The position numbers were made by a program, and so were the translations under genes. Shown here one piece after another: positions 7,697 to 16,035 of a stretch of 23,231 bases of DNA. Position 1 is the first letter of the stretch; each line of letters starts with the position of its first letter. The stretch is from Methanobacterium sp. UBA294 (lineage in GTDB: Archaea > Methanobacteriota > Methanobacteria > Methanobacteriales > Methanobacteriaceae), in the NCBI GenBank assembly GCA_002494495.1, contig DACB01000003.1, positions 44,904 to 68,134 of the forward strand, read 5' to 3'. Below the pieces are notes generated by a model that was given only the letters and a program-made list of their open reading frames with translations, was not told the DNA's origin and did no database searches.

Positions 7697-7748
7697 AACT
7701 ATGCATTTTTTATTCAAAATGCGCATAGTTCTAGTGTTAATTTTTTTT
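7697..7748 (+). terminator. Hairpin with T tract after the zinc-ribbon gene
   Basis: AACTATGCATTTT (7697-7709) pairs with AAAATGCGCATAGTT (7716-7730), with a 2-nt bulge and a 6-nt loop. A run of eight T follows at 7741-7748. It lies 60 bp after the zinc-ribbon stop and looks like an intrinsic terminator. Confidence 0.6.
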
Positions 7749-7839
7749 ATCATGTATTAATTATTAAATCTGTTGTAATATAAGTTAAATTCGATTCAGT
7801 ATCATTTATAATAATAACAAATCATTAAAGAGGATTTAA

Positions 7840-8640
7840 ATGAACAATATTAGACCTTTCAGTTTATCTGCTTTAGAAAAGTTGGCCAAAATAATAGGTG
7901 ATAGATATACGGGTACTGAAATTACAGAACTTTTTAGAAAGGCAGGATTTCCTGAAATAGTACATGATGGCAGTACTAAGTGGAGATTCGTATATGCTGA
8001 ACTAGAAAATTTACAAAAAGAATCATCTGGTCCTTATAATATAGCTAAAATTATCGAAAAACTATGTGATCCTCAAGAATATTTTGGGAATGCAAATTAT
8101 CATAAAGAGGTTCTAAATAAAGTAAATGAAATTTTAGCTTTTTGTGGATTAATAGTTTCAACCGACGGTACAATAATTTCAGACCCGACTATTTCTCCAG
8201 TATTGAAATCATCACAAACGATAGCTGAAAAAAATTTTATTGATAGGAATTATCATCTTGAAATTCGCAAACATGGTCAAAAATTATTTGCTGATGAAAA
8301 ATACTTCCATGCAGTTTTTGAATGTTGCAAAGCCTTTGAAAAGGCTGTTAAAGAAAAATCTAAAATTAAAAAACATGGAACACAACTTATGAGTTCAGCT
8401 CTATCTCCAAAAGGACCACTTAAATTAAATGCCCAAAATACCGAAACAGAAATTAATGAGCAAAACGGAGTCATGCATCTTTGTATGGGGCTTACCAGCG
8501 CAATACGGAACACTGGAGCTCATGAACCAGAACTTAATTGGCCAATAAATCAGGACGATGCTCTTGATATATTATCATTATTAAGTTTTTTATGGAGAAA
8601 AATAGATTCAACCATCTATTATAATCCAGATAAGTATTAA
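7840..8640 (+). CDS. TIGR02391/Ymh family protein (abortive-infection-like)
   Basis: A 266-residue protein. The C-terminal ~130 residues fit the hypoth_Ymh (TIGR02391) family: LFADEKYFHAVFECCKAFEKAVKEKS, the GVMHLCMGL stretch and the RNTGAHEP motif (NxxAHE). The N-terminal ~110 residues resemble a small helical death- or effector-like domain (LSALEKLAKIIGD, ITELFRKAGF) found in front of Ymh/Abi C-termini. Such proteins occur in defence islands and are thought to act in abortive infection; the biochemical activity is unknown. The ATG at 7840 follows AGAGG, with a TATA-like TTTATAAT at 7805-7812, so it has its own promoter. Confidence 0.75.
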   Translation: MNNIRPFSLSALEKLAKIIGDRYTGTEITELFRKAGFPEIVHDGSTKWRFVYAELENLQKESSGPYNIAKIIEKLCDPQEYFGNANYHKEVLNKVNEILAFCGLIVSTDGTIISDPTISPVLKSSQTIAEKNFIDRNYHLEIRKHGQKLFADEKYFHAVFECCKAFEKAVKEKSKIKKHGTQLMSSALSPKGPLKLNAQNTETEINEQNGVMHLCMGLTSAIRNTGAHEPELNWPINQDDALDILSLLSFLWRKIDSTIYYNPDKY

Positions 8641-8730
8641 TCTTACAATAGCACGACATACCTATATAAATCCGTTTCTGAGTTAATATAAATTTAAAGT
8701 TAGATATAAATTATATTAAAGTGGTTTAAA

Positions 8731-8844
8731 TTGGCAATTATTGACAGATACACGGGGAAACCATTATATTCCCTAAAGGCTGTTGCGATCACTTTGCACC
8801 ATTATTTCAACGACCCTACAAATGCTGACTTTATTCGTTTGTAA
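8731..8844 (+). CDS. Possible small ORF or gene remnant (37 aa)
   Basis: A TTG-initiated 37-codon frame (MAIIDRYTGKPLYSLK...) lacks a convincing ribosome site. Its end is duplicated in degenerate form near 9262-9310, where the frame is broken, so it is more likely a remnant than an active gene. Confidence 0.25.
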   Translation: MAIIDRYTGKPLYSLKAVAITLHHYFNDPTNADFIRL

Positions 8845-9337
8845 ATCTATTTTGAATAAATTACTGTCCGGAAATATGGGGTGCTGGAAAACCTACGGCC
8901 CACATCGTAGTCGGGAAAATGGGATCAAGTATTCCATCCATTAAAATGAAGGAATGATTCATTAAATTATACCTTAGTATAATAACATCAAAATAATTAA
9001 CCGACTAATTAACTATTCGTGCATCCTTTATAAGTACCAAGATTATGGGTGGCAGATGTATATAAGTTGGCCCCTAAATCACTCATCCTATCTGTTGCAA
9101 TATTTCTAAGTGTCTAAATTTCTCTATTAATACAACGAAAGTACCATGAATGGCCATCTACATATAGGCCAAGTTAGGTATTTATGATCAAACTGATCAA
9201 CTAATCGAGGTAGCAATGGAGAGATTGGGGGATGGATGGATGTATAAATTTAGCCACACATTATTTCAAGTGGTGCATAATTAGATCCCTGACTTTATGT
9301 ATCTGTAAATCCGTTTTTGTAGTATTCTCCTTTTAAA

Positions 9338-9394
9338 ATGGAAAAAGTTAAGGTTAAGATTTCAGATATCATTGATCAGTATATTAATGGCTAA
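9338..9394 (+). CDS. Possible leader ORF (18 aa) before hsdR
   Basis: ATG to TAA, 18 residues (MEKVKVKISDIIDQYING), ending 17 bp before the preferred hsdR start. It has no clear Shine-Dalgarno sequence. It could be a leader peptide or chance. Confidence 0.2.
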   Translation: MEKVKVKISDIIDQYING

Positions 9395-9411
9395 TAATGG
9401 GGGAGTATTTT

Positions 9412-12147
9412 TTGAAGCCAGAAGAGAGGGCTAGACGTAAGATAGACAAATTATTAACATCTGCTGGATGGACTATTCAAGATGTTAATGAAATAAATAT
9501 TAATGCGTCTTTAGGTGTGGCTGTACGTGAGTTTCCCCTTGAAACAGGCCCGACAGATTATTTGCTTTTTATTGAAGGGAAAGCTGCTGGTGTAATTGAG
9601 GCTAAATCAGAAGGAACATCCCTTACTGGAGTGGATACTCAATCTGATAAGTACTTGAAGGGTGTGCCTGTTAATCTATCCCAATATGATCCTTTGCCAT
9701 TTGCTTATGAATCTACTGGTATTGAAACTCTTTTTAGGGATATTAGAGATCCTGATTATCGTTCTAGGAATATTTTTGCTTTCCATAAGCCAGAAACACT
9801 TCGTGAATGGTTATTCCAGGAGAAAACTTTACGTTGCCGTTTGAAAGAAATGCCTGGTCTTATTAGTGAAGGTTTAAGGGCTTGTCAGGTTGATGCAGTG
9901 GCTAATTTAGAAGAGTCATTTGCTGATAATCGTAAGAAGGCATTGATTCAGATGGCTACTGGTAGTGGGAAAACTTTTGCAGCTGTGACATTTATCTACC
10001 GTCTTATTAAATTTGCAGAAGCTAAGAGAGTGCTTTTTTTAGTGGATAGAAATAACTTGGGTCGCCAAACATTGAAAGAGTTCCAACAGTATCGTACTCC
10101 TGATGATGGTCGTAAATTCACTGAACTTTATAATGTCCAGCACTTAACTAGTAACAGTTTGGATCTAGTGCCTAAAGTTACCATCACCACCATTCAAAGG
10201 CTTTTTTCCATGCTTAAAGGTGACAGTGATTTTGAAGAGGAAATAGAGGAACATTCACTATTTGATGAACCTCTCTCAGATGATAAAGAATTAGAAGTGG
10301 TTTACAATCCTGCAATACCTATTGAGACTTTTGATTTTATTGTAACTGATGAATGTCATCGTTCCATTTATAACTTATGGAGACAGGTCTTGGAGTACTT
10401 TGATGCGTTCCTGATAGGTTTAACAGCAACACCATCACTACAGACACTTGGCTTTTTTGACCAAAACCTAATCACAGAATATTCACACGAAAGAGCAGTG
10501 GCTGATGGTGTCAACGTAGGATACGAAGTATATAGGATAAAAACAGAAGTTACTGAGAAAGGCAGTAAAGTTGATTCAGGTTTCTATATAGATAAAAGAG
10601 ACCGTTACACCAGAAAAATCAGATGGGAACAACTAGACGAAGACTTAGAGTATGATGCAAAGAAATTAGATCGGGAAGTAGTAACACCAGACCAGATACG
10701 CACAATAATTCAAACATTCAAGGACCAACTACCAGATATATTCCCCGGCCGTAAAGAAGTACCCAAAACCTTAGTCTTTGCAAAGAATGACTCTCATGCA
10801 GATGACATAGTAAAAATAATTAGAGAAGTATTTGGTAAAGGCAATGAATTCTGCAGAAAAATTACATATCGTACCACAGGAGTAAAAACAGAAGAACTAA
10901 TAGCAAGTTTCAGAAACTCATACAACCCCCGTATAGCGGTTACAGTAGATATGATCTCCACCGGTACGGATATAAAACCTCTAGAATGTTTACTTTTTAT
11001 GAGGAATGTTAAATCTAATGTATATTTTGAGCAAATGAAGGGTAGAGGCACACGAACTATAGATCCTACAGACTTACAAGCTGTAAGTCGTGATGCTCAT
11101 TATAAAACTCATTTTGTTATTGTTGATGCTGTGGGTGTATGTGAGCAGGACAAAACTGATTCCAGACCACTAGAGAGGAAAAAATCTGTCAAATTTGAGA
11201 AACTAATTAAAGATGTATCCTTAGGTATTAGGGATGAAGATACCTTAACCACTCTTGCAGGAAGATTAGCAAAACTAGATAGGAAACTGGAACAGAAAGA
11301 TAGAAACGAAATAGAAAAAGCAGCAAATAAACCAGTTAAAACCATAGTTAATGACTTATTAGATGCAGTAGATCCTGATAAGAAGATTGCAAAAGCTCAA
11401 GAAATATTCAATACAGATGAACCTAACCAAGAAGAAGTTAGAAAAGCACAAGAAGAACTGGTTAAGGATGCATGCAAACCATTCGACAACTCACAATTCC
11501 GAAACACGCTCATAGATATTAAAACAAAGAACGAGCAAATCATAGACACAATCACAAAAGACAATATTATTACCACAGGCTTTGACGTAGAAAGAGCCAA
11601 ACATACAGTTGAAAACTTCCAAAAATTCATACACAACAACCGTGATGAATTAACCGCACTACAAATCATATACAACAAACCATACGGACAACGAAACCTA
11701 ACCTATAAACAAATCAAAGAAATAGCAGAAGCAATCGAAAAACCACCCTATAACCTAACTACAGAACAGGTCTGGGAAGCCTACACAAAACTGGATAAAT
11801 CCAAGGTAAATGGAGCACGACCAGAAAAACTACTCACCAACATCATATCCCTTTTAAGATTTGCAATAAGAGAAACAGACAAACTAGAACCATTTAGTCA
11901 AACCGTAGAGGACCGCTTCCAAACATGGCTATCTACACAAAAAGAAGAAGGTCATTTATTCACACCAGAACAAATAGAATGGCTATACATGATAAAAGAA
12001 CACATCAACACCAGCCTAACCATAGAATTGGACGACTTCGACAACGTACCCTTCCACGACAAAGGAGGAGCAATAAAAGCCTACCAACTATTCGGAGAAA
12101 AACTAACCACCATACTAACAGAATTAAATGAGGAGCTAGCCGGATGA
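9412..12147 (+). CDS. hsdR: Type I restriction enzyme R subunit
   Basis: A 911-residue motor and nuclease subunit of a type I restriction-modification complex. The N-terminal PD-(D/E)xK nuclease shows Asp49 and Glu63-Ala-Lys65 (GVIEAK). SF2 motor motifs follow: Walker A ATGSGKT (182-188), DECH (313-316), LTATP (337-341) and motif VI QMKGRGTRT (around 541-549). The C-terminal ~300 residues match the EcoEI R C-terminal domain. TTG 9412 is preferred because GGGGGAG lies 6 nt upstream; an in-frame ATG at 9397 has no ribosome site. The end overlaps hsdS by ATGA, so R and S are translationally coupled. Base composition shifts along the gene: the 5' part is T-rich on this strand, while about 10440-10980 and 11270-12140 are A/C-rich. 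Confidence 0.93.
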   Translation: MKPEERARRKIDKLLTSAGWTIQDVNEININASLGVAVREFPLETGPTDYLLFIEGKAAGVIEAKSEGTSLTGVDTQSDKYLKGVPVNLSQYDPLPFAYESTGIETLFRDIRDPDYRSRNIFAFHKPETLREWLFQEKTLRCRLKEMPGLISEGLRACQVDAVANLEESFADNRKKALIQMATGSGKTFAAVTFIYRLIKFAEAKRVLFLVDRNNLGRQTLKEFQQYRTPDDGRKFTELYNVQHLTSNSLDLVPKVTITTIQRLFSMLKGDSDFEEEIEEHSLFDEPLSDDKELEVVYNPAIPIETFDFIVTDECHRSIYNLWRQVLEYFDAFLIGLTATPSLQTLGFFDQNLITEYSHERAVADGVNVGYEVYRIKTEVTEKGSKVDSGFYIDKRDRYTRKIRWEQLDEDLEYDAKKLDREVVTPDQIRTIIQTFKDQLPDIFPGRKEVPKTLVFAKNDSHADDIVKIIREVFGKGNEFCRKITYRTTGVKTEELIASFRNSYNPRIAVTVDMISTGTDIKPLECLLFMRNVKSNVYFEQMKGRGTRTIDPTDLQAVSRDAHYKTHFVIVDAVGVCEQDKTDSRPLERKKSVKFEKLIKDVSLGIRDEDTLTTLAGRLAKLDRKLEQKDRNEIEKAANKPVKTIVNDLLDAVDPDKKIAKAQEIFNTDEPNQEEVRKAQEELVKDACKPFDNSQFRNTLIDIKTKNEQIIDTITKDNIITTGFDVERAKHTVENFQKFIHNNRDELTALQIIYNKPYGQRNLTYKQIKEIAEAIEKPPYNLTTEQVWEAYTKLDKSKVNGARPEKLLTNIISLLRFAIRETDKLEPFSQTVEDRFQTWLSTQKEEGHLFTPEQIEWLYMIKEHINTSLTIELDDFDNVPFHDKGGAIKAYQLFGEKLTTILTELNEELAG

Positions 12148-13667
12148 ATGACACAAAATTACCTGATAATTGGGTCGGTGCAAGTTTAGGAGATGTAGCT
12201 GAAATAAGAGCAGGGCAAGGCTTTCCTAAGAAATATCAGGGGAAAAGTCAAGGTGATATTCCATTTTACAAGGTAAAAGATATATCAGAAACTGTCTTAA
12301 ATGGACTTATCTACTTAGACAAGGCCAATAATTACTTAAATAAAATTGAGTGTAATGAAATAAATGGAAAACCTTTTAAAAAAGGTACGATTGTTTTTGC
12401 AAAGATAGGGGAAGCAATAAAACTAAATAGAAGGGCCATATTGAGTAAAGATTCACTTGTTGATAATAATGTTATGGGATTATCCCCATTTATGGGTGTC
12501 AAAGAGCTTTACTTATACTATTTTCTATTAACGATCAAATTAGGGGATTTAAGTAGAGCTACCACAGTACCCTCGGTCAGAAAAGGAGACGTTGAAAATT
12601 TAGAAATACCAATACCCCCTTTAAATGAGCAGAAACGTATCGTCACCAAAATTGAAGAACTTTTCACACGCCTGGATGGTGGTGTGGACGATTTAGAAAG
12701 AAGTAAAAAGCAGCTGAAAGTCTATCGACAATCTTTATTAAAACATGCTTTTGAAGGTAAACTCACACAGGAATGGCGAAAAACAAATAAAAAATATCTA
12801 GAACCAGCATCAGTGTTACTGGAAAGAATAAGAAAAGAACGAAAAAAACTGTTAGGTAAGAAATACAAAGAATTACCGACATTATCATCTAATGAATTGA
12901 ATAAATTGCCTAAAATTCCAGATACTTGGTTATGGGAAAAAGCTGCTAACATAGTGAATGGAGTGAATAATGGAAGCACCCCTATAGCTGACTTATTAAA
13001 CACAACTGAATCTAAAATCCCGTTTATAAAGGTATATAACTTAACTTTTTCTGGTGAATTAAATTTTAATAAAGATCCAACATTTATTGAGCTTGAAACC
13101 CATAAAAATCAGCTTTCCCGATCTATAGTATACCCTGGTGATGTATTAATAAATATCGTTGGCCCACCACTAGGAAAAGTATCTTTAGTAACTAATATAT
13201 ATCCTGAATGGAATATAAACCAAGCTATAGTCGCGTTTCATTCAACTATAATAAATTCTAACTATTTACTTTATGCATTCCAATCGAAATTTATAATGAA
13301 TCGGTTATTTAGAACTGGAAAAGCCACTGCAGGTCAAACAAACCTTAAATTATCTACATGTAGAGAATTACCTTTACCACTTATACCTTTAGCCGAACAA
13401 AACGAAATTATTAAACAATTAGACACCATTATTCCATCAATCAATAAATCTAATGAAATAATAAATTACAATTTGCAAAAATCAAAAAAACTACGTCAGA
13501 GCATACTTAAAAAAGCTTTCCAAGGACAATTAGTTTCCCAAGATCCAAAGGATGAACCAGCAAGTAAATTATTAGAACGAATTAAAGCTGAAAGAGAAAG
13601 TCAAAAACCTAAGAGAAAAAGTAAAAGTAGAAGAAAGAGGAAATCTAGTCAGGCGGTGTTGGTATGA
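12144..13667 (+). CDS. hsdS: Type I restriction-modification specificity subunit S
   Basis: A 507-residue subunit with two target-recognition domains, which would set the bipartite DNA sequence methylated or cut. TRD1 covers roughly residues 1-155 and TRD2 roughly 250-425. Each is followed by the conserved helical spacer: IPIPPLNEQKRIVTKIEELF near 155-175 and LPLIPLAEQNEIIKQLDTI near 415-435, with matching coiled-coil tails (KHAFEGKL, KKAFQGQL). The C terminus is a basic tail (KPKRKSKSRRKRK). The start ATG overlaps the hsdR stop and its own stop overlaps hsdM in ATGA. The order R-S-M is less usual than M-S or R-M-S. Both TRDs look intact; the target cannot be read from sequence alone. Confidence 0.93.
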   Translation: MNDTKLPDNWVGASLGDVAEIRAGQGFPKKYQGKSQGDIPFYKVKDISETVLNGLIYLDKANNYLNKIECNEINGKPFKKGTIVFAKIGEAIKLNRRAILSKDSLVDNNVMGLSPFMGVKELYLYYFLLTIKLGDLSRATTVPSVRKGDVENLEIPIPPLNEQKRIVTKIEELFTRLDGGVDDLERSKKQLKVYRQSLLKHAFEGKLTQEWRKTNKKYLEPASVLLERIRKERKKLLGKKYKELPTLSSNELNKLPKIPDTWLWEKAANIVNGVNNGSTPIADLLNTTESKIPFIKVYNLTFSGELNFNKDPTFIELETHKNQLSRSIVYPGDVLINIVGPPLGKVSLVTNIYPEWNINQAIVAFHSTIINSNYLLYAFQSKFIMNRLFRTGKATAGQTNLKLSTCRELPLPLIPLAEQNEIIKQLDTIIPSINKSNEIINYNLQKSKKLRQSILKKAFQGQLVSQDPKDEPASKLLERIKAERESQKPKRKSKSRRKRKSSQAVLV

Positions 13668-15115
13668 GCGATGGAGTAGTTTCTAAGTTATGGAATTATT
13701 GTAACGTTTTAAGAGATGATGGAGTTAGTTACGGTGATTATGTAGAGCAACTCACCTATTTGCTGTTTTTGAAGATGGCTCATGAACATACTCAACCACC
13801 ATTTAATAAAGAATCTTTCATACCCGCAAAATATGACTGGACCACACTTGTTGATAAAGATGGTGATGCATTGGAGGTGCACTATAGGCATATCTTAGAG
13901 AGTTTGGGTAAAGAAGGCGGTATGCTAGGCACTATTTTCCGTAAGTCACAAAATAAGATTCAAGACCCTGCTAAACTGAAAAGATTAATTAATTTCATCA
14001 ATGGTGAGACATGGGTTGGATTAGATATAGATGTCAAGGGCAGTATATATGAGGGTCTGTTGCAGAAGAATGCAGAAGACGTGAAGAGTGGTGCAGGACA
14101 GTACTTCACACCTAGACCCTTAATTAAAGCAATGGTGGAAGTGATGAAACCTGAGCCTATGATGACTATATGTGACCCTGCTTGTGGTACTGGTGGCTTT
14201 TTCCTTGCAAGTCATGATTACATATCACATAATTACCAGCTGGATAAGGACCAAAAAGAATTTCTTAAGTATCATACATTTAAGGGATGGGACATAGTCG
14301 ATAATACAGCCCGATTGTGCGTTATGAACCTTTATCTCCATGGTATTGGTGCCCAGGATGATGTACCTATAATAGTAGGTGATAGTTTAATTTCAGATCC
14401 AGGGGAACGGTTTGATTTGTTACTTACCAACCCTCCTTTTGGTAAAAAAAGTAGTGTAACAATAGTGAATGGCTCTGGACAGGCCAGCAGAGATGCAATA
14501 ACCTATGAACGTGATGATTTCTGGGCTACCACATCCAACAAACAATTAAACTTCCTACAACATGTAAAGACCTTACTGAAAATTAATGGCCGTGCTGCTA
14601 TTGTCGTGCCTGATAATGTGTTATTTGAGGGTGGTGCAGGAGAGACCGTCAGGAAAAAGCTCCTTTCTGACTTCAATGTCCACACACTACTGAGACTTCC
14701 CACAGGCGTATTTTATGCTCAAGGAGTTAAAGCTAATGTGTTATTCTTTGACCGAAAACCGGCTAGCGAGACCCCCTGGACAGAAAAGCTATGGATATAC
14801 GACCTCAGGACAAACAAACACTTCACACTTAAAAAGAGCCCATTAACTTTCCAGGACTTACAGGACTTCATCGATGTGTATAAAGCGGGCAATATACATG
14901 AAAGAGAAGAAGGTGAACGTTTCAAAGCATTTACCTATGATGAGTTGATTCAGAGAGATAAAGTTAGTTTAGATATATTTTGGCTAAAGGATGAGAGCTT
15001 AGAAGACACAGAGAATCTTCCAGATCCCGATGTTATAGCTGCGGAGATAGTAGAGAACCTAGAATCAGCGCTCAATCAATTCACAGAAATTTACCAAGAG
15101 TTAGAGAACAAATAA
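13664..15115 (+). CDS. hsdM: Type I restriction-modification DNA adenine methyltransferase M
   Basis: A 483-residue N6-adenine methyltransferase that uses S-adenosylmethionine and works as M2S or with R. The HsdM_N helical domain spans about residues 7-125. Motif I is CDPACGTGGF (170-179) and the catalytic motif IV is NPPF (256-259). The stretch preceding motif I (GQYFTPRPLI) is typical of HsdM. The ATGA overlap with hsdS couples translation. A 3' segment around 14520-14900 is A/C-rich compared with the 5' half. All catalytic residues are present, so the system should be able to modify as well as restrict. Confidence 0.94.
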   Translation: MSDGVVSKLWNYCNVLRDDGVSYGDYVEQLTYLLFLKMAHEHTQPPFNKESFIPAKYDWTTLVDKDGDALEVHYRHILESLGKEGGMLGTIFRKSQNKIQDPAKLKRLINFINGETWVGLDIDVKGSIYEGLLQKNAEDVKSGAGQYFTPRPLIKAMVEVMKPEPMMTICDPACGTGGFFLASHDYISHNYQLDKDQKEFLKYHTFKGWDIVDNTARLCVMNLYLHGIGAQDDVPIIVGDSLISDPGERFDLLLTNPPFGKKSSVTIVNGSGQASRDAITYERDDFWATTSNKQLNFLQHVKTLLKINGRAAIVVPDNVLFEGGAGETVRKKLLSDFNVHTLLRLPTGVFYAQGVKANVLFFDRKPASETPWTEKLWIYDLRTNKHFTLKKSPLTFQDLQDFIDVYKAGNIHEREEGERFKAFTYDELIQRDKVSLDIFWLKDESLEDTENLPDPDVIAAEIVENLESALNQFTEIYQELENK

Positions 15116-15134
15116 TGAATGGGGAGGTGTTCAA

Positions 15135-16028
15135 ATGGCAGTTCCGAATTATCAAAAAATTATGTTACCTTTGTTAAAGTTAGCTAAGGATGGTGAAGAT
15201 CATTTGATGAGGGAAGCATTTGAACAGCTAGCTAAGATTTTTGAATTAGATGAAGATGATAGGAAAGAATTACTACCAAGCGGCACACAGACAGTATGGG
15301 AAAACAGAGTAGGATGGGCTCGTACATATCTTAAAAAAGCAGGATTAGTAGAATATAAAAAAAGAGGTTCTTTTACCATCACTAAAATTGGCAAGGATGT
15401 ATTGACTCAGAACCCTTCTGATATTGACAATAAATTTTTAATGCAATTTCCAGATTTTGTTAAATTTAAAACTAGAACAAAAGAATCCGATACAGAAGAT
15501 CCCGATGAAAAAACTCCAGAAGAAATTTTAGAGTACAGCTATCAGAATCTGAGAGATACAATAGCTCAGGATCTGTTGAGCAATGTTAAATCTTGTTCAC
15601 CTGAATTCTTTGAAAGATTAGTAGTGGATCTGTTACTTAACATGGGTTATGGTGGTTCTAGAAGAGATGCTGGTGAAGCTATTGGCAGGAGCGGCGATGG
15701 TGGTATAGATGGAATCATTAAAGAGGATAAATTGGGTTTAGATGCTATTTATATCCAAGCTAAGAGATGGGAAAATACAGTTTCTCGTCCAGAGATCCAG
15801 AAATTCGCAGGAGCATTAATAGGTCAACAAGCTAAAAAAGGTGTGTTTATAACTACATCTAGTTTTTCACAAGGAGCTAAAGAATATGCCAATAGGATAG
15901 AAAGCAAAGTTGTATTAATAGATGGTGAAAGATTAGCTCAGCTAATGATAGACTATAACATAGGGGTTTCCAAAATAAAGTCTTATGAGATTAAAAAGAT
16001 AGATACCGATTACTTTACTGAGGAATGA
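15135..16028 (+). CDS. mrr: Mrr-type restriction endonuclease
   Basis: A 297-residue protein with an N-terminal winged-helix Mrr_N domain (residues ~1-95: PNYQKIMLPLLKLAKDG, WENRVGWARTYLKKAGL) and a C-terminal Mrr catalytic domain. The nuclease signature is GGIDGII (Asp192) and IYIQAKRW (Gln208-x-Lys210), preceded by EFFERLVVDLL, the canonical Mrr arrangement. Mrr enzymes are type IV, modification-dependent nucleases. The gene begins 19 bp after hsdM with GGGGAGGTG before its ATG, so it is in the hsd operon. The juxtaposition resembles the hsd-mrr cluster of E. coli. How it avoids cutting DNA methylated by HsdM is not clear from sequence. Confidence 0.9.
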   Translation: MAVPNYQKIMLPLLKLAKDGEDHLMREAFEQLAKIFELDEDDRKELLPSGTQTVWENRVGWARTYLKKAGLVEYKKRGSFTITKIGKDVLTQNPSDIDNKFLMQFPDFVKFKTRTKESDTEDPDEKTPEEILEYSYQNLRDTIAQDLLSNVKSCSPEFFERLVVDLLLNMGYGGSRRDAGEAIGRSGDGGIDGIIKEDKLGLDAIYIQAKRWENTVSRPEIQKFAGALIGQQAKKGVFITTSSFSQGAKEYANRIESKVVLIDGERLAQLMIDYNIGVSKIKSYEIKKIDTDYFTEE

Positions 16029-16035
16029 ATCTACT

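Larger units (their letters stand above)
8641..9411. other. Gene-poor, repeat-rich decayed region before the hsd operon
   Basis: About 750 bp without a convincing full gene. Related fragments occur at 8797-8850 and 9262-9320 (shared CATTATTTCAA, TGACTTTAT, TGTAAATC), with a third partial copy near 8663. Another pair, 9043-9070 and 9222-9253, shares GATGTATA followed by an AT-rich stretch and GCC. TATA-like boxes lie at 9059-9066 (TATATAAG) and 9243-9250 (TATAAATT) and could serve hsdR. The pattern suggests old insertion-element or duplicated-promoter debris. Confidence 0.55.
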
